A stretch of 64,000 nt of DNA from assembly GCA_022885665.1 (NCBI GenBank), contig JAGQDJ010000110.1, positions 62,001 to 126,000 of the forward strand, written 5' to 3'. Positions 49,004 to 61,996 of the stretch are shown in pieces. A program made the position numbers and the translations under genes. Every line of letters begins with the position of its first letter. Position 1 is the stretch's first letter. The notes under the pieces were generated by a model, which was not told where the DNA came from, did no database searches, and saw only the letters and a list, made by a program, of their open reading frames with translations. Source of the stretch: Triops longicaudatus. Its lineage: Eukaryota; Arthropoda; Branchiopoda; Notostraca; Triopsidae.

Positions 49004-52000
49004 CTACTTATTTTTCTTCTTCGTCTTCTTTTTCGAAGACTGCGTTCTAGAACAATGGCTAGTGTTCGCTGTTCCAGTTCCCATTCCGCGTCCATACAAA
49101 TCTTTCAATAAATCGTGCAGTTCCGGATCGCTAAAATAGTTAAAATTACTAATCAGTCCATTCGCAAAATTCAGAATAATGCAACCTAAGATCCTCGCTA
49201 TCCTCTTCAGGCCCATGATCACCTTCGCTCTTGCGCCGGCTTTGCGACATTGGGGGTGTTTGGTTTTGGCCAGGTCCTGGAACAATACGATACTGAACGC
49301 GATGGCTATTCGAAGTCAGATGCCGGAGATGTTCGGCCTTCAAACGAGAAAATGATATTAATTATTCCTTATCATTGTTTATTTACAGAGCTTAGTACTA
49401 ATATTATTACTATAATGATATTATTATTTTTTTCACGAACTCATATAAACCGATTGCTACTGCATACCTGACAGCCAGCCCATTCCGTGATGTCATAGAC
49501 AGCTCCTTCCATACAGGCGTAATAGTACCACAAGAATCCCGCCATCCTACTTTCAGCCCACAAATCGCCCTGACAGAAATGTAAAATTGTCAAGAAAGTC
49601 GAGGATGCATTAACTCTTACTTCTCTAGCTGAGTGGTGAATTTTGCATTCCTTGCAATACCGGGCAGCGTAGCAGGGACGAGACGTCTTAAACCGCCTAT
49701 GTCTCTTAGAACAGTTCGTACACCGAATCGTGTTTGCCGCTTCATCCATTTTATTATGTAACTTGGAGATCAAATCGGACAATTCGGACCACGCATCTTC
49801 CATTTCACGAGCTTCCTGCATGATTTGATCATACTGGCGTCGGCTATCTGGTTCTCCAATGAGTTCAAACGCGTGAGCCAGTATTTTAAAAGCTTCTTCT
49901 GCCCCACGTTGTTTATTTTTGTCGGGATGCACCAACACAGCTTGTCGTTTGTAGTGGCGGCGAATGTCCTCATCTGCACATGTACGTGAGACACCCAAGA
50001 TACTTGCCATAAGGAAAAATAAAAGAAAAAGTGATAAAAAATATTAATATCTCAGCACACTGCGTGTAATTTTCTCGAAAATAAAGTTACCTATACGGGT
50101 CTCTTCCTTTACAAGATAGCAATCGTTTCATAGCTTCTTCTCCTGAAGTGGGCAAGGGTAGATTGCTAGTCAGACTTGGCGGAGGAGCATTTTTCGAATT
50201 CGCTTCGCCAAACCATGATTTCCATGGTCTCGCTTCCCAATATGGCTGCAAATAACGCTGCCATATCGTCTTCGAATAATTTTTACTATGCTTCCAACCG
50301 TCGAGTGTCGATTGATGAAGCCATACAGAAGAAGAAACAAGCCTAACGAATAAAAAGGTCAGCTTGTTAATGAAACGTAATTATGAATAACCGATCAGTA
50401 TCAAACTGTACTGAAATGAGCTCACCAATGCCACACCAGCGATGAACTCAAAGAGATAACGTCCATAAGCAACCCAATTAACCAGCGGAAAAATAAGAAA
50501 GACATACTCCACCAACGTGAAAACCACTTCTCATAACTGAACTTGGAAAGTCCTGCGAAAAAGATCATAGTAAGAAAATATACGATTCAAGATCGATCTG
50601 CTCTTTATAGGCTTACGTCGACTATACCTTGAAAAAACAAACGCAAATAAAAAAATGTTTACTTGACATAAGGTCACGATTATCCTTCTTTCTGGCGCGC
50701 TCTTTTTCTTTCTTGTTATCCTTGCTCGCATTTCGTTCCGCGTTATCCCTCCGTCTACGCTCTTCTCCGTCAATTCTTTCTGACCTCTGCTCCTTTTCCC
50801 GATCAGCAGAGAAACTAGCTTTCTTCGCAGACGAAGAGCGAGTTTGAGTGTTGGAAAGTGGGGCTTCCCCTAGAAAAGTACACAACACAATGACTCACAA
50901 CCGGAAAATAAGTGCTAATCCGCTAATTAACGAATACCTTTGTTGTCCGGAAAATACGATTTAGTATTTTTCACCTTTGACGGCATAGGCTCATGAAACG
51001 GGCTGTTGGACTGAGCCCGGAAGTTCTTTTCTTCCACGCTAACATTATTAGTGGTTGAACCCAAATTGTTATTAATCTGCAAGGGCTTTTTAACCGCGTG
51101 GGCTTTATCAGATTTAAAACCCTTGTTATTCAAGCTAACATTCCCGTTTACTGCATGGGCTAAAGAGCTCTTGCCATTTTTGCTTTTGACCTCTGTTTTC
51201 GCAGTAGTCGGGCAACTGTTGGCATTTCCGCTATTACTGGGTTTAAGTAGAACATTTTTATAAGAGCTTTTTCCCTCTTTATCGGCCTTGGAGAACGCCG
51301 ATGGTGGTGCGAAGTTTAGAGTTGTCTCTTCCTTAACTTTGCGCTCCAAATTAGGACTGGCACACGGCGAGCTACTGGAACTGTGCCTGGAGGCACTCGC
51401 GGATGCGGATTTGCTTAACACCTCTTTATAAGAGCGTTTAGAGGGGGGAGAGTTGGGAGCTGTCTCAGAAGGTTGAGTAGGTGAAACTGGAAAGGTATTC
51501 AAGCTAGCAGCTCCTAGGTCAGGTTGAACAGCAGGGTTCGTCGTTTGAAGTTCGACAAGTTTGGGTTCCGCTGTAACTTCACGAAAGCTAAGTTGAGAGA
51601 TGTCCCAGGGCGTTCCGTGAAACGGATTATAACCACAATCCGTATCCCCACCTGGACTAATGTAAGCGTTGGGTAAATGGGCAAAATTGAAGTAACTGTT
51701 GTGGTATGTTGGCGAGTCCGGGATAGTCAGCGGTTGTTGCGAAGATTCTACAGTGAAAGCTTCCGAGCTTACACGACGAACGTCGTTCAGAGTCATGGGC
51801 GATGTCATGTTGCCTAAACTGAAGTTTCGGGCTAAAGGCTGGTGCTGCTTTCGCGAGGATATAGATTCTATGTTTTCGGCCGCATTTATAGGAGAATGCA
51901 ATGGGTGAAAACCCCTCTCAAAATGCAAAGGTTGTAGATTCGTCGTTTCGTAATTAAAAGGGGAATACGTATGCAGGAATGCCTGTTGGCCCTGGACTGC

Positions 52001-52084
52001 CGTCGGTAATGGGTTTTGCTGGCATGTGAAAAAAGATTCCGCTCCAGTAGTGGGAATTTCACGGCTATTTTTCTCCTCAATCAT
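49004..52084 (-). CDS. DNAJC14-like J-domain membrane co-chaperone
   Basis: Exons (minus): 50938-52084, 50663-50869, 50426-50552, 50091-50342, 49621-50002, 49468-49569, 49186-49337 and 49004-49130, giving 2496 nt and 831 residues. J proteins stimulate Hsp70; DNAJC14 sits in the ER membrane. The N-terminal 380 residues are low-complexity (Asn/Ser/Pro) and are followed by a charged Arg/Lys/Glu segment. Membrane helices follow (SFLFFRWLIGLLMDVISLSS, about residues 470-495). The J domain begins at about 578 (YSILGVSRTC) with HPDKN intact. Next comes the Jiv90-like zinc region (CTNCSKRH, CKECKIHHSARE) and VYDITEWAGC, typical of this family. The C-terminus is Lys-rich. The start ATG follows an acceptor-like site, so an untranslated first exon is likely. 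Confidence 0.92.
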
Positions 52085-52805
52085 TGTGCGTTTTACACCT
52101 GCAAAACAGTTAATTAAAAGTTAGTTTAATCCAATTTAAAGCTTCAAGAAACTGCTTATAGTCAGTTGTACTCAAGAAAATATACAAGGGCTCAATGCGT
52201 CTTACCAACTGTCAAAGCGTCTTCTATCTCCTGTCATCACAAAATACTTATGACTAAATTAGCTTCAGCTTTTCTGAAATTTTTTTCTGGTGTTTTCTTG
52301 AGCTTGCAAGGTAACGTCAACAAAAATGCTACACAAAACATTAAACAACGTTGCCAGACTCTTGTAAACAAAACAGCAACCACGGCAACTTTCGCGCCAA
52401 AAAAAGTCGTTATGAAAATTTCGCACTGGGTATGACTAGATTTAAAGAAAAAAGATGCGAGTTGAAAGGAGAAATAGTTCTTCTACCTTTTCCCGTAAAC
52501 ACATTATGGATAAGGGGCGCATTGAAGTTTATTTATTCAATTTAGTTTCTTTTCCGAGTTCTTCGAAATAGCAACAAATTACGGAAACTTAGGGAAAAAT
52601 TCATTTCACTAAGCTCGCTTCCTGTTCGATTTCACAAATCTCTAACCCGGTCTTTGTTTCGGACGCTATAAATTGAAGCTTTACCAATATTTACTGGTAA
52701 TCTTTAAGAAACTACGCTTCGGAACACCCAACTTCTCAGGTGGATCTGTTTTCTTATTCATACATTTTTTGCTTTTTTTACAACTTATATTTCCCTGCTT
52801 TAGAT
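52085..52805. promoter_or_regulatory. Divergent promoter region, DNAJC14-like and DM4/DM12-like gene C
   Basis: About 720 bp separate the two divergent start codons. The plus side has a TATA box, a likely short untranslated exon ending at 52739 (CTCAG|GTGG) and an acceptor at 52803. The minus side has no TATA box. Confidence 0.5.
52667..52672 (+). promoter_or_regulatory. TATA box of gene C
   Basis: TATAAA in the context GCTATAAATTG, 73 bp before a good donor site and 139 bp before the start codon. Confidence 0.6.
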
Positions 52806-53408
52806 ATGGACTCGTCAAGCCCAAATGTGGTTAGTATGCCCAATACTGGATATGTAGCTCCAAACACAGTTTCAATACCGGGTGTTACTGTGACTGATAC
52901 AACAACTATGGGTTTTATGTGGGCCTTACTACCCAAAATGCTCTTGTTGATCCCGCTTGTCATAGTTGTGGTAGTTGTCGTCGTTGTGGTCGTTGTCAGA
53001 ATCATAGTGCTTCCCATTTTGCTTTTCCTCTTTCCGAAATTCAAAAAGAACTTCTGCGAGCTCACTTTGACCTGCGAAAAGCCCGAGAAGCCAGAAACGC
53101 CTGAAATCCCCTATCCACCAATTGACGAGTATGGTTACAACCAGGAACACTACGGAAAAAATGAAGTCCGTAAACGCCGTGAAGCAAGTGGATTTCCTAT
53201 CGTAACCTTAGAGCAAGTCACAGGTTTATCCAATGTTGTCCTGGCTGCACTTCAGACCCAAGAATGTCAAGACAAACTCCTGTGCGAACTGGGCAAGTTG
53301 TCACGTTCTACACCTCTCCATGGCTTATTAACCGTCTTTGGCTCTTCGATACCTAGAAGTTTCCTAAATTCGACTGACTGCGAAACATTTAAATGCAAAA
53401 AGAAATGA
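52806..53408 (+). CDS. DM4/DM12-like single-pass membrane protein, gene C
   Basis: One coding exon of 200 residues, preceded by an acceptor (CTTTAG) two bases before the ATG. An N-terminal Ser/Thr/Pro-rich segment without signal peptide leads to a membrane span with eleven consecutive valines, then RIIVLPILLFLFP and a basic KFKK. A Pro/Glu-rich linker, a furin-like RKRR at about residue 121 and a C-terminal cysteine domain with ECQDKLLCELGKLS and CETFKC follow. The C-x5-C pair and dibasic site resemble paralogs A and B at 22834-27836, though the closing pair is C-x4-C. Function is unknown. It ends 80 bp from the convergent gene's stop. Confidence 0.75.
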   Translation: MDSSSPNVVSMPNTGYVAPNTVSIPGVTVTDTTTMGFMWALLPKMLLLIPLVIVVVVVVVVVVVRIIVLPILLFLFPKFKKNFCELTLTCEKPEKPETPEIPYPPIDEYGYNQEHYGKNEVRKRREASGFPIVTLEQVTGLSNVVLAALQTQECQDKLLCELGKLSRSTPLHGLLTVFGSSIPRSFLNSTDCETFKCKKK

Positions 53409-53488
53409 TTTGTATTAATCTTTTGTAAGGAATTTGAGTACATAAATTATTGGACTTGAACGTTTTCGTCGTGAAGCGAAGAGCAAAA

Positions 53489-56054
53489 TCAGTTTTTCAG
53501 CAAATTCTCTAGCACAATGCTTTTCGTTACGTATTCTTCTTTGACGTCAGTAGGTGGACATTGGAAAGTTCTTGCAAAGCCTTCAAACTTAGACAGCAAC
53601 CGCATATAACTTCGGAAAACAAGTATATCATCTATAATAAAGCTTATAAAGACAAAGCAAAACGAAGGTACCCATAAACCGTAATGCAAACATACCAGGA
53701 TAGGATTCCAGCGCCTGACAATAAGTAAAAGCTGCATCTCTCTTTAAATCACGAGATTCTTGCCACAATGCTCTTCTCAAAAGCAAGCGCGTTTTAACTT
53801 TGGCAACCAATTCTAAATCGTCCGCTTTTAAGTGACAAAAGGGGCTCAGGGCATTAGTGATACACTCAAACTCGAAATCAGAATTTTCATTCACAAGCGA
53901 CAGTAACCAGAAGGTAATCACATCTTTTTTGAAAGACAGTAAAACATCATCCATTGTATGGAAACACTAAAGAAGCGTAGATAAAAAGATTAGAATCGCT
54001 ACTGCTGTCTAAGGCTTTAGACGTACTTTCTTTTTGTAAGGTACATATCTTTGTAAAGCTTCTTCGGCCAGTAGCTTGGCTTCTGGCAAGTTTTTAGCGA
54101 GATAACAACAATAAATTGCTTCGTGGTAAATAAAAGGAAACGGGGGCAGCGTGAACGGTGGCTCAACAAACTTATGATAAAATGGGGTACAGCAGTCTCC
54201 ATTTTTCGCCATTTGCAACACTCGCTGGTAATGATCTATGGCTTCACTGTAACTCTACACAAGAACACAGAAAAGCTCATAAAATTGTCACAAACACAAT
54301 ACATACCTTTTTCTCCAAAAGTTGCCTAGCCCAAGCATAGGAAAGTACAACAGGATTTATTTCCAAGCACGGGTGTAAGATACGGTTCATGACAGCATAA
54401 ATAAAATTTGGCTCTTCTTGAACCGGGTCCTTTTCCGCAAGGCCCTTTGGAAGACAAGAGTACAAAAATCGAGAGTAAGACAACATTCTTCCTTCCTCTT
54501 TTCTCAAAAGCTGTTTTCGGATACAATACCTTCATCGCTATGTCCAAACCCTCCGTTTCTAATGCGTGTCCCTTGACTGAAGACAAATATGCTGCGCAGA
54601 GACTCCCCAGTTTTGTGCTATGCGAAGCAAGGTGTGAAGCATCCCTATGAACAGAGCGTTACTAAAAGCTTCACACCTTGCTGATTACCTAAAGTATACA
54701 CAGGCTTGCAAGGGCTGGCCAAGTTTCGTGTAATTCACCCCAATGAGAATATATGCCCGGAACTGAAGTAATGCGTGAGCGCTGCTTTCGTGTTGACGAA
54801 ATCTTAATATCATTTTTAGCGAATCTTCAAACTTGTGAAGTTTGTGCAAGTTCAAGGCTACAGTAAAGAAGGGCTTTAGGCTATATACAACTTAAGTATT
54901 GAAAACGACATGCCGGCAAGGTATATTGCAAGACATGTGTACTTAGGTCCAGCCACAGTGGAACACATCTCAACAGCTTCTTCCCCTTTTCCTGGGTCTT
55001 CGAAAGACAGTACGCTAGCGAAGAGGGCTTGGGCAACGGCAAGGAAATCCTTGAATTCACTGCGAGACACCTTCGACCAGTCCTCCTAAGTTTTTACAAT
55101 TAACGCTGATTTTTATTTTAACTGTATTCAGTGAATGTTACGAAATAAATGGACGACTCGTTGACGCTATTGAACATGAACAAGGGCAGGGTGGTAGCGG
55201 GGTTCCTTTTGTAATGGTTCGCTTCAAAAGATTCTAAAACGAAATGGGCTATTTCATCCAAACAAGTGCGCACGTAATTCCCTCAGCTTACCTTCGTCCA
55301 TTACGCGGTATAGCTCTTGCAAAAGAAGAAAAGTTTCTATCAGGCGATTGTTCCTCGGTTCTGGCGACTGTATGGCTTTCTCGGATAAGATCATCCCAAG
55401 GGTAACCAGTAAGTGCGACATCCCAATGCAATCCGAATCGTTCAGCCTCAAGAGGAGTTCAACTCCGGCAGTAATGACATACTTCTCCAGGGCAGCAGGA
55501 TCCACAAGAGGATAGTTCGCTATGCCTTTGCAAATGGCAACTTGATAAACAAAATTTATTTAAAGTATTGCCAAAACTATCCACGGCATATACCATGACG
55601 CATACACGCCGCAACTGTTGGAAGAACTTGTTGAATCGCTGATTGCTCTGTCTTTCGAAAGCTGGCCATGTAGGCAACCCAAAGCAAGTTATGGGCAATT
55701 GGCAATACGACTTGTGGTGCAAGCACATGATAAGGCAACGCTGCCGCCATTCCAGCCACTGACTCCAGAAACGCCTTATACGTCAAAAGCTTACGAGCAT
55801 ATTTGTCAAACGGTTCGGTCTCGGAACACTAAAATATTTACGGTAATTTATGCAGCAGAAAAAATAATAAAACCAACTTTAAGGACAGTAACATAACTAT
55901 CGTTCTGTGCGGCCAGGAAATCAGGTACACTGCCAATCGCTTTGACAAACTCGGCTTGGTTTTTAGTCAGTTCGACCAGCTCGGCATATTTACCCTGCAC
56001 CCATAGGGATCTCCATTTACTAGCCCATGAGAACTTCACTGCCGGAACGTCCAT
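53489..56054 (-). CDS. Unrecognised helical-repeat (TPR-like) protein, about 670 residues
   Basis: Exons (minus): 55878-56054, 55594-55828, 55292-55540, 55142-55233, about 54888-55085, 54689-54857, 54530-54644, 54307-54444, 54027-54254, 53696-53966 and 53489-53631. All joins keep phase except one, between the fifth and sixth exons, where I cannot connect frames. The protein starts MDVPAVKFSWASKW. The first 250 residues are helical and HEAT-like. Later parts are TPR-like: LNLHKLHKFEDSLKM, SYSEAIDHYQRVLQMAKN and FIYHEAIYCCYLAKNLPEAK. No signal peptide or catalytic motif is seen. I do not recognise the family; a scaffold subunit of a large complex is likely from the fold. The first donor (AAA|GTTGGT) is weak. 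Confidence 0.65.
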
Positions 56055-56649
56055 TCTTACATTTAAAAGTAGAATGAAATAGTATTGAGACCAGTAAAGT
56101 TGTCGAATGCCAAATTCACCTCAGTTACACATCTGTTAAAAAGGGAGACACGAGGACCGTTCGAACCGGCTCAAACAACCAAGCAACGTCGATCTCCCAC
56201 GTGTCCTTGAGGAAAAATATAAACAGTCTGACTCATCGAAGTAAAGCGCCCTCTTGGATTACTATATCGCATCTCAGGGGAAATAGAAGTCCTGTTACCA
56301 AAGTGAACCCGACTATCAGGAAAACACAATAATTGTGGAATTCATATGGCAAAGGTTTTCATTTCATTTCGAGGATAAGCTTCCGATTGCAAATTCGCAA
56401 TAGATGAATAAATTTTCAATTTCTTTAAGATGTGCCCCACTAGATCAAAGGAAGATATTTAAATTCCCGCCATAACGAAGCCTGGTTATTACGAGCTGTC
56501 CTCTATTGTGGACTAGGTTTAAAGATCCTGATGAAATACCTACAAAGGAAGCATCGGATGTAATAAATCGTCCTACGAAACGTCGCTAATAGACAAGTCA
56601 GGTCTCATAGACGCTTATTTTGTTCTGGCTACATTTTTTAAAATTATTA

Positions 56650-56680
<31 letters not shown>

Positions 56681-59600
56681 TTTGTTTATTTATTTTCTAT
56701 TTTTTGCTAGAGCGAACGTTAGCAATTTTTATGTAATTACTTGAAAAAATGGCGAGGTATAAGTAACCAAAGTCACACAAATATTAATAAAGCTAGAAGA
56801 TGTATAGGAGTTGCGGGACACTCATAAAACGCTTAAAGGACGTTATAAAGTCATAACTGAATGAAAGTTCAGAATACCGTCTGGGTATGGCCCAACTAAT
56901 CGTTATGAACTTCTGCTGTCCTGCAGCTATCGTACCGTATAGCCTCTCTACTATAGTCCTTCCGATATGAACGAAAAAGGAAGAGTACGACGTGAACTTC
57001 ACGCATACGTATGTTTAATTGACAATGTCAGAAAAGATTACTCATTTGAAGTGCCGTCAAATAACTCAGAGCCTCAAATGTCTACAAATTAACACAAAAG
57101 AAAACAGAAGCACAGTAGGATTGAACTGCAGTATGTCCCTGCCGGGAACATAAATACTTTTAGGCGTCAAGGTTAACTTTTCATGTAACGGTATCAAAAA
57201 TGTGAGTTTGAGCTCGTTAATGCAGTAAGTAATGACAATAAATGAATGGGTTGTCACGACCGACAGGAAAGGTCTCGTACCATATTGCGAGTTGAAATTT
57301 TAATTACTCACCGAATTTCTTGCATAAAATTTCTCTTTCTAACTGCGAATAATCACATGCATCTTGTCTGGAGAGCAGATCATGGTTTCATAATGAGACA
57401 AATCACTCAATTATGCTGGAAAAGCGTCAGGTTACCTCTGCGGACAGAAAGGAGCTGCAAGGGACTTTGGGAAAAGTTCATCTTGGTTTCATGACCTTGA
57501 CCTGGGGCCTTCGCTGCATGACAATTGCGTACTGCCTCAATTTTCCGCAGTGCCTTAGCGGTTTAACTATGTCAGGTGCCTCAAGAAAGAAGAGGTCAAG
57601 TGAAAATCCCTCTTATCACATAAAGACACATGTTATTAGGTCGTCCACAGTACTTATGTGTACAGGTTGCTAGACTATTTTGTTGACGCAAAAGGTCAGG
57701 GAGCTGAGCTTCTATATGCTAGAAATGTGGTTTAACAAGTCAAGATGACCGCATCCTCCTCCTTTATGGGCACTGGTTGAGGGAAAGGAGGAGGGCAGTC
57801 AGCAATCTGGGCGACAAGAAGTCAAGTCTCCCTCGGCCACTCTGAAGGTTCCCTGAGCAGTTGGATCATCTTGATCTTACCGTGCAGAGCGGTGGTGAAG
57901 ACCACACCCGGTTTGGTCCGTTGATACAAATGGTTATGGTGCGGAACAGGAAGTTCTAGGTCGAAAGTGGCTGCAACTAAGGCGAAGCCCGCAAGAATTC
58001 CCACCGAAAAATCGCTGCACGGTATCAAGCAACTTACCTCAAGTAGGTGTAACTCACGGAAGCCCAGTTCAGAACAGTCCGCTCCCAAGTGAACAACACT
58101 ACTCCGCGTTCAATTGGACCTATCAACGTAAGTATTCTGAGCTAATTAAATATATGTCTTTTATTCGAAGCAACGGTCTTTTAAAGTTTCAGATTCCACT
58201 TTCCTTAATTGACAATTATGAGTGAACATTCTGGACAAGTTTTGCGCGCAAATGCAGTAACCTCCGCTACTTCACCTTTCTAACAAGTGCCCCTTTTGAG
58301 CCACTGCAGATTTCCCTCGAAATCGACAACTGCGGAGGGAGGTTTCCTGTGCTGGCGTAGGACACCTACCCTTCAACATTTTTGGAAATAACCTACTTTT
58401 GTACCAAATAAGCCTCGACACCTTGCCTAACTGAGCATGGATCATCATCACTGTGACCTTCGCATTCACTTTCGGTTTCATCTCGCTCTGGTAAGTCCCA
58501 TTTCATTGCTTCAGACGTTGCAATTCCCAGCTTTCCTCTCAACAAGCCTTTCTCTATCCTTCCCAAAGCCTCACGAAAATCTAGGATGCCTATGATCCAT
58601 CGGTAACTTGTTTATCGCAAGCGGTCTAGTGTAGTAACTGACCTCGATCGCAAGTGGTAGACTAGTCAAGGTCGTAGTAGGTCATGTAACATGCACTTCT
58701 TAGTGTTTCGAGCAGAATTCGTAGAAACAATAAAAAAATAAGGGACTTAAGACTGAGCTTGGGAGCAGCAAATTTGGAAGGTTCCTCTACGTCTTCCGCA
58801 TGTTAATCCAGCTTAGATGCCCATAGTTAGTATACGCAGAACTCTTCCTGACGTCGTCGCGTTAAATACAGCATGTCGGTTACGCCAAAAGCAGGCAAGA
58901 GTCTCCCAATTTGGGTATCAGTAGCAATCCCCAAAAGTGCTGGTTACTTTTTTTGTCCTTGCTACTGCTACAATTCTACCTGTGCCAAAGGATTATTCAA
59001 CAAGCTCCGGAAGCTGTTTTGCACACACGTAAGACACAAGGACAAGGCTTCCTGCTCGCTATTTAGCATACAATTTAACACTCTTTTAAGACATGTTGTT
59101 CCTTTGTCAGCAATTGCAATACCCTAATTACAAGTCGTGCGAAACTTTGCTTGTCGAGACGACAAAAAACAAAGGTCATAATTTGCATTTCTGCTACAGT
59201 CTCATGGATAGCTTCATAGCTCTAAAGCTGTTTCTCCTATAGTAAGCGGTAGTTGTCGAAATCAATTGAGCGATGCGGGCCTTTTTTAAGGTAAAAATGC
59301 GTGGTCTTACATTTATTACAGTAGCACGAGCACAGAACATACAAAAGTTCCAAGGGTCTTCACAAAAAAGTTTCAGGTACGGGATAACCCGCGCCTTTTC
59401 CGACAAAACTTCCCCTTTCACTTCAGGAACGGACGACTTAATTTGGGCGAGAAGTTCATCTTCAAAGTTTCGCCCTTGAAAAAAAGAGGGAAAAGGTGTT
59501 CCGTCTTGAAGCATCTCGTAGCTGTCATCTACGATGCCTCTGCTGTTCACATTTCTAAAAAAAAAATCATACACAAAAAAAAAATGCTGACAAGCCGTTT

Positions 59601-61596
59601 GGGAAAAACGAACGGTACTAAAAATCCGGAGCAGTAGTAGACATCCGTCAAGGCGTAGAAGAATTCCAACAGCCTTGGCCAGGTCATTGCCGGCCAAATA
59701 CTTCCATGGGTCTTCAGCATTTTACAGAGCGCTTTTTCCAGGAACTGCACGAGAGTCCTTTATTCTTTATTTAACTATTCCCTTTAGTGTCTGAAGTCCG
59801 GTATAGATGGGAACATGCGTGGGTTTGTTTGAAATAATTAGAGACATTCCGGCTGAATGTAATGAATGTCCATTTCTGACGTCTTTTTCTTTGGGCTTTC
59901 ATCAAAAGCTTCAGTTTTATAATCGAAGGGAAATTTGCGGTGACTGTGAGTCCCACAGGCAAGGTCGTCTTCAATGCTCTGTCCCACGCTAAAATCCTCG
60001 AAGAAAACGAAGTGTTTTGCTTTGTTATGATATCAGCTTTTTTGTTAACCAGTTCTCTTCTTTTCCCTTTCCGGTCGTTGGAATTTTAGATCTAAAAACT
60101 AAAGAAGAAAAAAGGGCCTCCAAGGCAAAAAATGCGCTAAGCTGAGCTACGGTTTTCTTGCAAGACGTATCCCCAGCGCTGGGCTTCGCGCGTTACTCAC
60201 CGCTCAAGGCAGCGGGCTCCACCCATTTAAAACAGGGTGCTCTTGAACTTGAGGCATTATAGCCCGCATGTGAGAGTGACTGGGAATTTATCACATTGTC
60301 ATCAATCATTCAGGCGTCGTACATACTTGCGGTGCAAGTTCAGAACGCCACAAGCCTGGACTTGCAAAAACGCTTCCAAAGTCTGGTACTACAGGTTTCT
60401 TAATTCTACGGCTCACGCTTTAGCTTGACCATACCCTAGTCGAAGCGCCAAAAGAATATCTTTACTCGGATCACAGGGTGCCCTATTAGGAAATCAGAGA
60501 AAAAAAAAGCAGGGTGTGAAGCTTTCAAATGTGGGCTACAGTTCTTTCTGCTTGTATGTTGTATTTTTTTGCTAGATGGTTTGTAACAGAGAGAATGAGT
60601 GAGATGGTGGGACTTGAGGCACGTGGACACGTGATTGCCAGGCGTGGAACTATGACAAGGGTTCAGAGGGCTAGGAACAAGGTAAAACAAGTAGATCTGG
60701 TTCAGCAGTAAGAAGAAAATCCAAGACGCGTAAAAAGCGCATAGCCAAGAAAGGGTCATTGCTCCGCCTCCCAGAACGCGTCTACGCTATTCATGCATGA
60801 TGAACCCTGGGTGAAAACTCGATTACCCTCTCACTTCTGTGTTTTCATCAGAAAACAGGTTCGAAACAAGTGTTTTATCAGAAGCGGCCTTCCCGTTAGC
60901 GGGGTTAGCATATCTCTGGGCTATCCCAGGGGCGGCACTGATAACCTGTCAACCCCCATTAGTTATTCCACGGCCCATAAGCCAAAGTGCACCCTAATAT
61001 TTGAAGTCTTATTCATCATAATTTATTCATTTATTCATCATCAAATCTTATTTAACATCTTAATTTCAGTAATAAATTTCGCAACAATGCATATCATAAA
61101 GACTTGCTACACCGTAGTACAGTGCGTAGCACTCTGAATTCCTTATTTGACGTGTTTTAGTCGTAACTAGAGGAAGGTTAGATTGAAGCTGAAAGTGAAC
61201 AGAATAGGACAAAACAGGAATTTCAGAAAGGAAATCCAGGAAAACGCAAACATAACATCGCAGACGCTTTTCGCAGAAGCTATTAAACTACATAAGGTAT
61301 TGGATTGTAACTCGCTTTATGATGCATTCTAATAACTAAGGGCATATATAACACCTAATGATAGGTAATAAAGATGACCTTCACGTTAAGAATAGCGTAA
61401 ATTGCGAAGAACTCGTTGAGTTCCAACTTGTCAACTATGCAGTAAGGAAAGAGACCTTTAAGTTCCCTTTGCAGCTGGACCTCCGCTGGACTACACATAT
61501 TCTATGTTTTAATGATGTGCTGCTGAAAGCTTCACAAAAAAAGAGTTTTTACCAATGACGTTTCTCGTTAATGTTAGTGGGATTTATTTTCGAATA
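56055..61596. other. Gene-poor region
   Basis: No gene is supportable over 5.5 kb. Two minus stretches at 59190-59760 look partly protein-like (EKALCKMLKTHGSIWPAMTW; DGTPFPSFFQGRNFEDELLA), but their frames cannot be joined with confidence. A microsatellite is listed separately. Confidence 0.5.
56643..56696. repeat. (ATT)n and (ATTT)n microsatellite
   Basis: A run of ATT units changes into ATTT units over about 54 bp. Confidence 0.85.
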
Positions 61597-61996
61597 CAGT
61601 TGGAACTCCTATTTTTCCAACCTATCCAAGTACGCAAAAAAGACGCCCACAAGACGTCTAGATGTTTCTAGAGGTTCAGAAAACGCTCGAAGACGTGTGC
61701 GTTACTATGGTTTCTGAAACTCTCGATTATGTCAGCTACCTTCGCCAATATTTGTGCTCGCTGACGAATTTTGTACGTTAATTTTGAGGTACTCACTTAT
61801 GAGCAGTATGAGATTTTTCCATACCAATTCCTCGAAATCAATTATAAATAAAATTGCATTTAATTTTGTACGTAAGTTTTAAAAATTATTAAAATACTCG
61901 TAATGTATTTCACACGTGTTTCACGATTTTTCAACTATTCGACTTGTCAATTACCCTCCGGTCCCAACCGGTTGACAATATCGATGTTCTACGGTG
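61597..61996. mobile_element. Non-autonomous Tigger/pogo-like element, about 400 bp
   Basis: The left end CAGTTGGAACTCCTATTTTT follows a TA. Near the right end, CGACTTGTCAATTACCCTCC and GGTTGACAATATCGAT match the fragment at 33714-33774 and, inverted, the left end at 14696. The last bases are degenerate, so the right boundary is approximate. Confidence 0.55.

Noticed and set aside
59194..59760. Possible coding exons on the minus strand
   Set aside because: Two short stretches look protein-like, but two frames compete in one of them, splice phases do not match clearly, and an AATAAA lies in the supposed coding frame.
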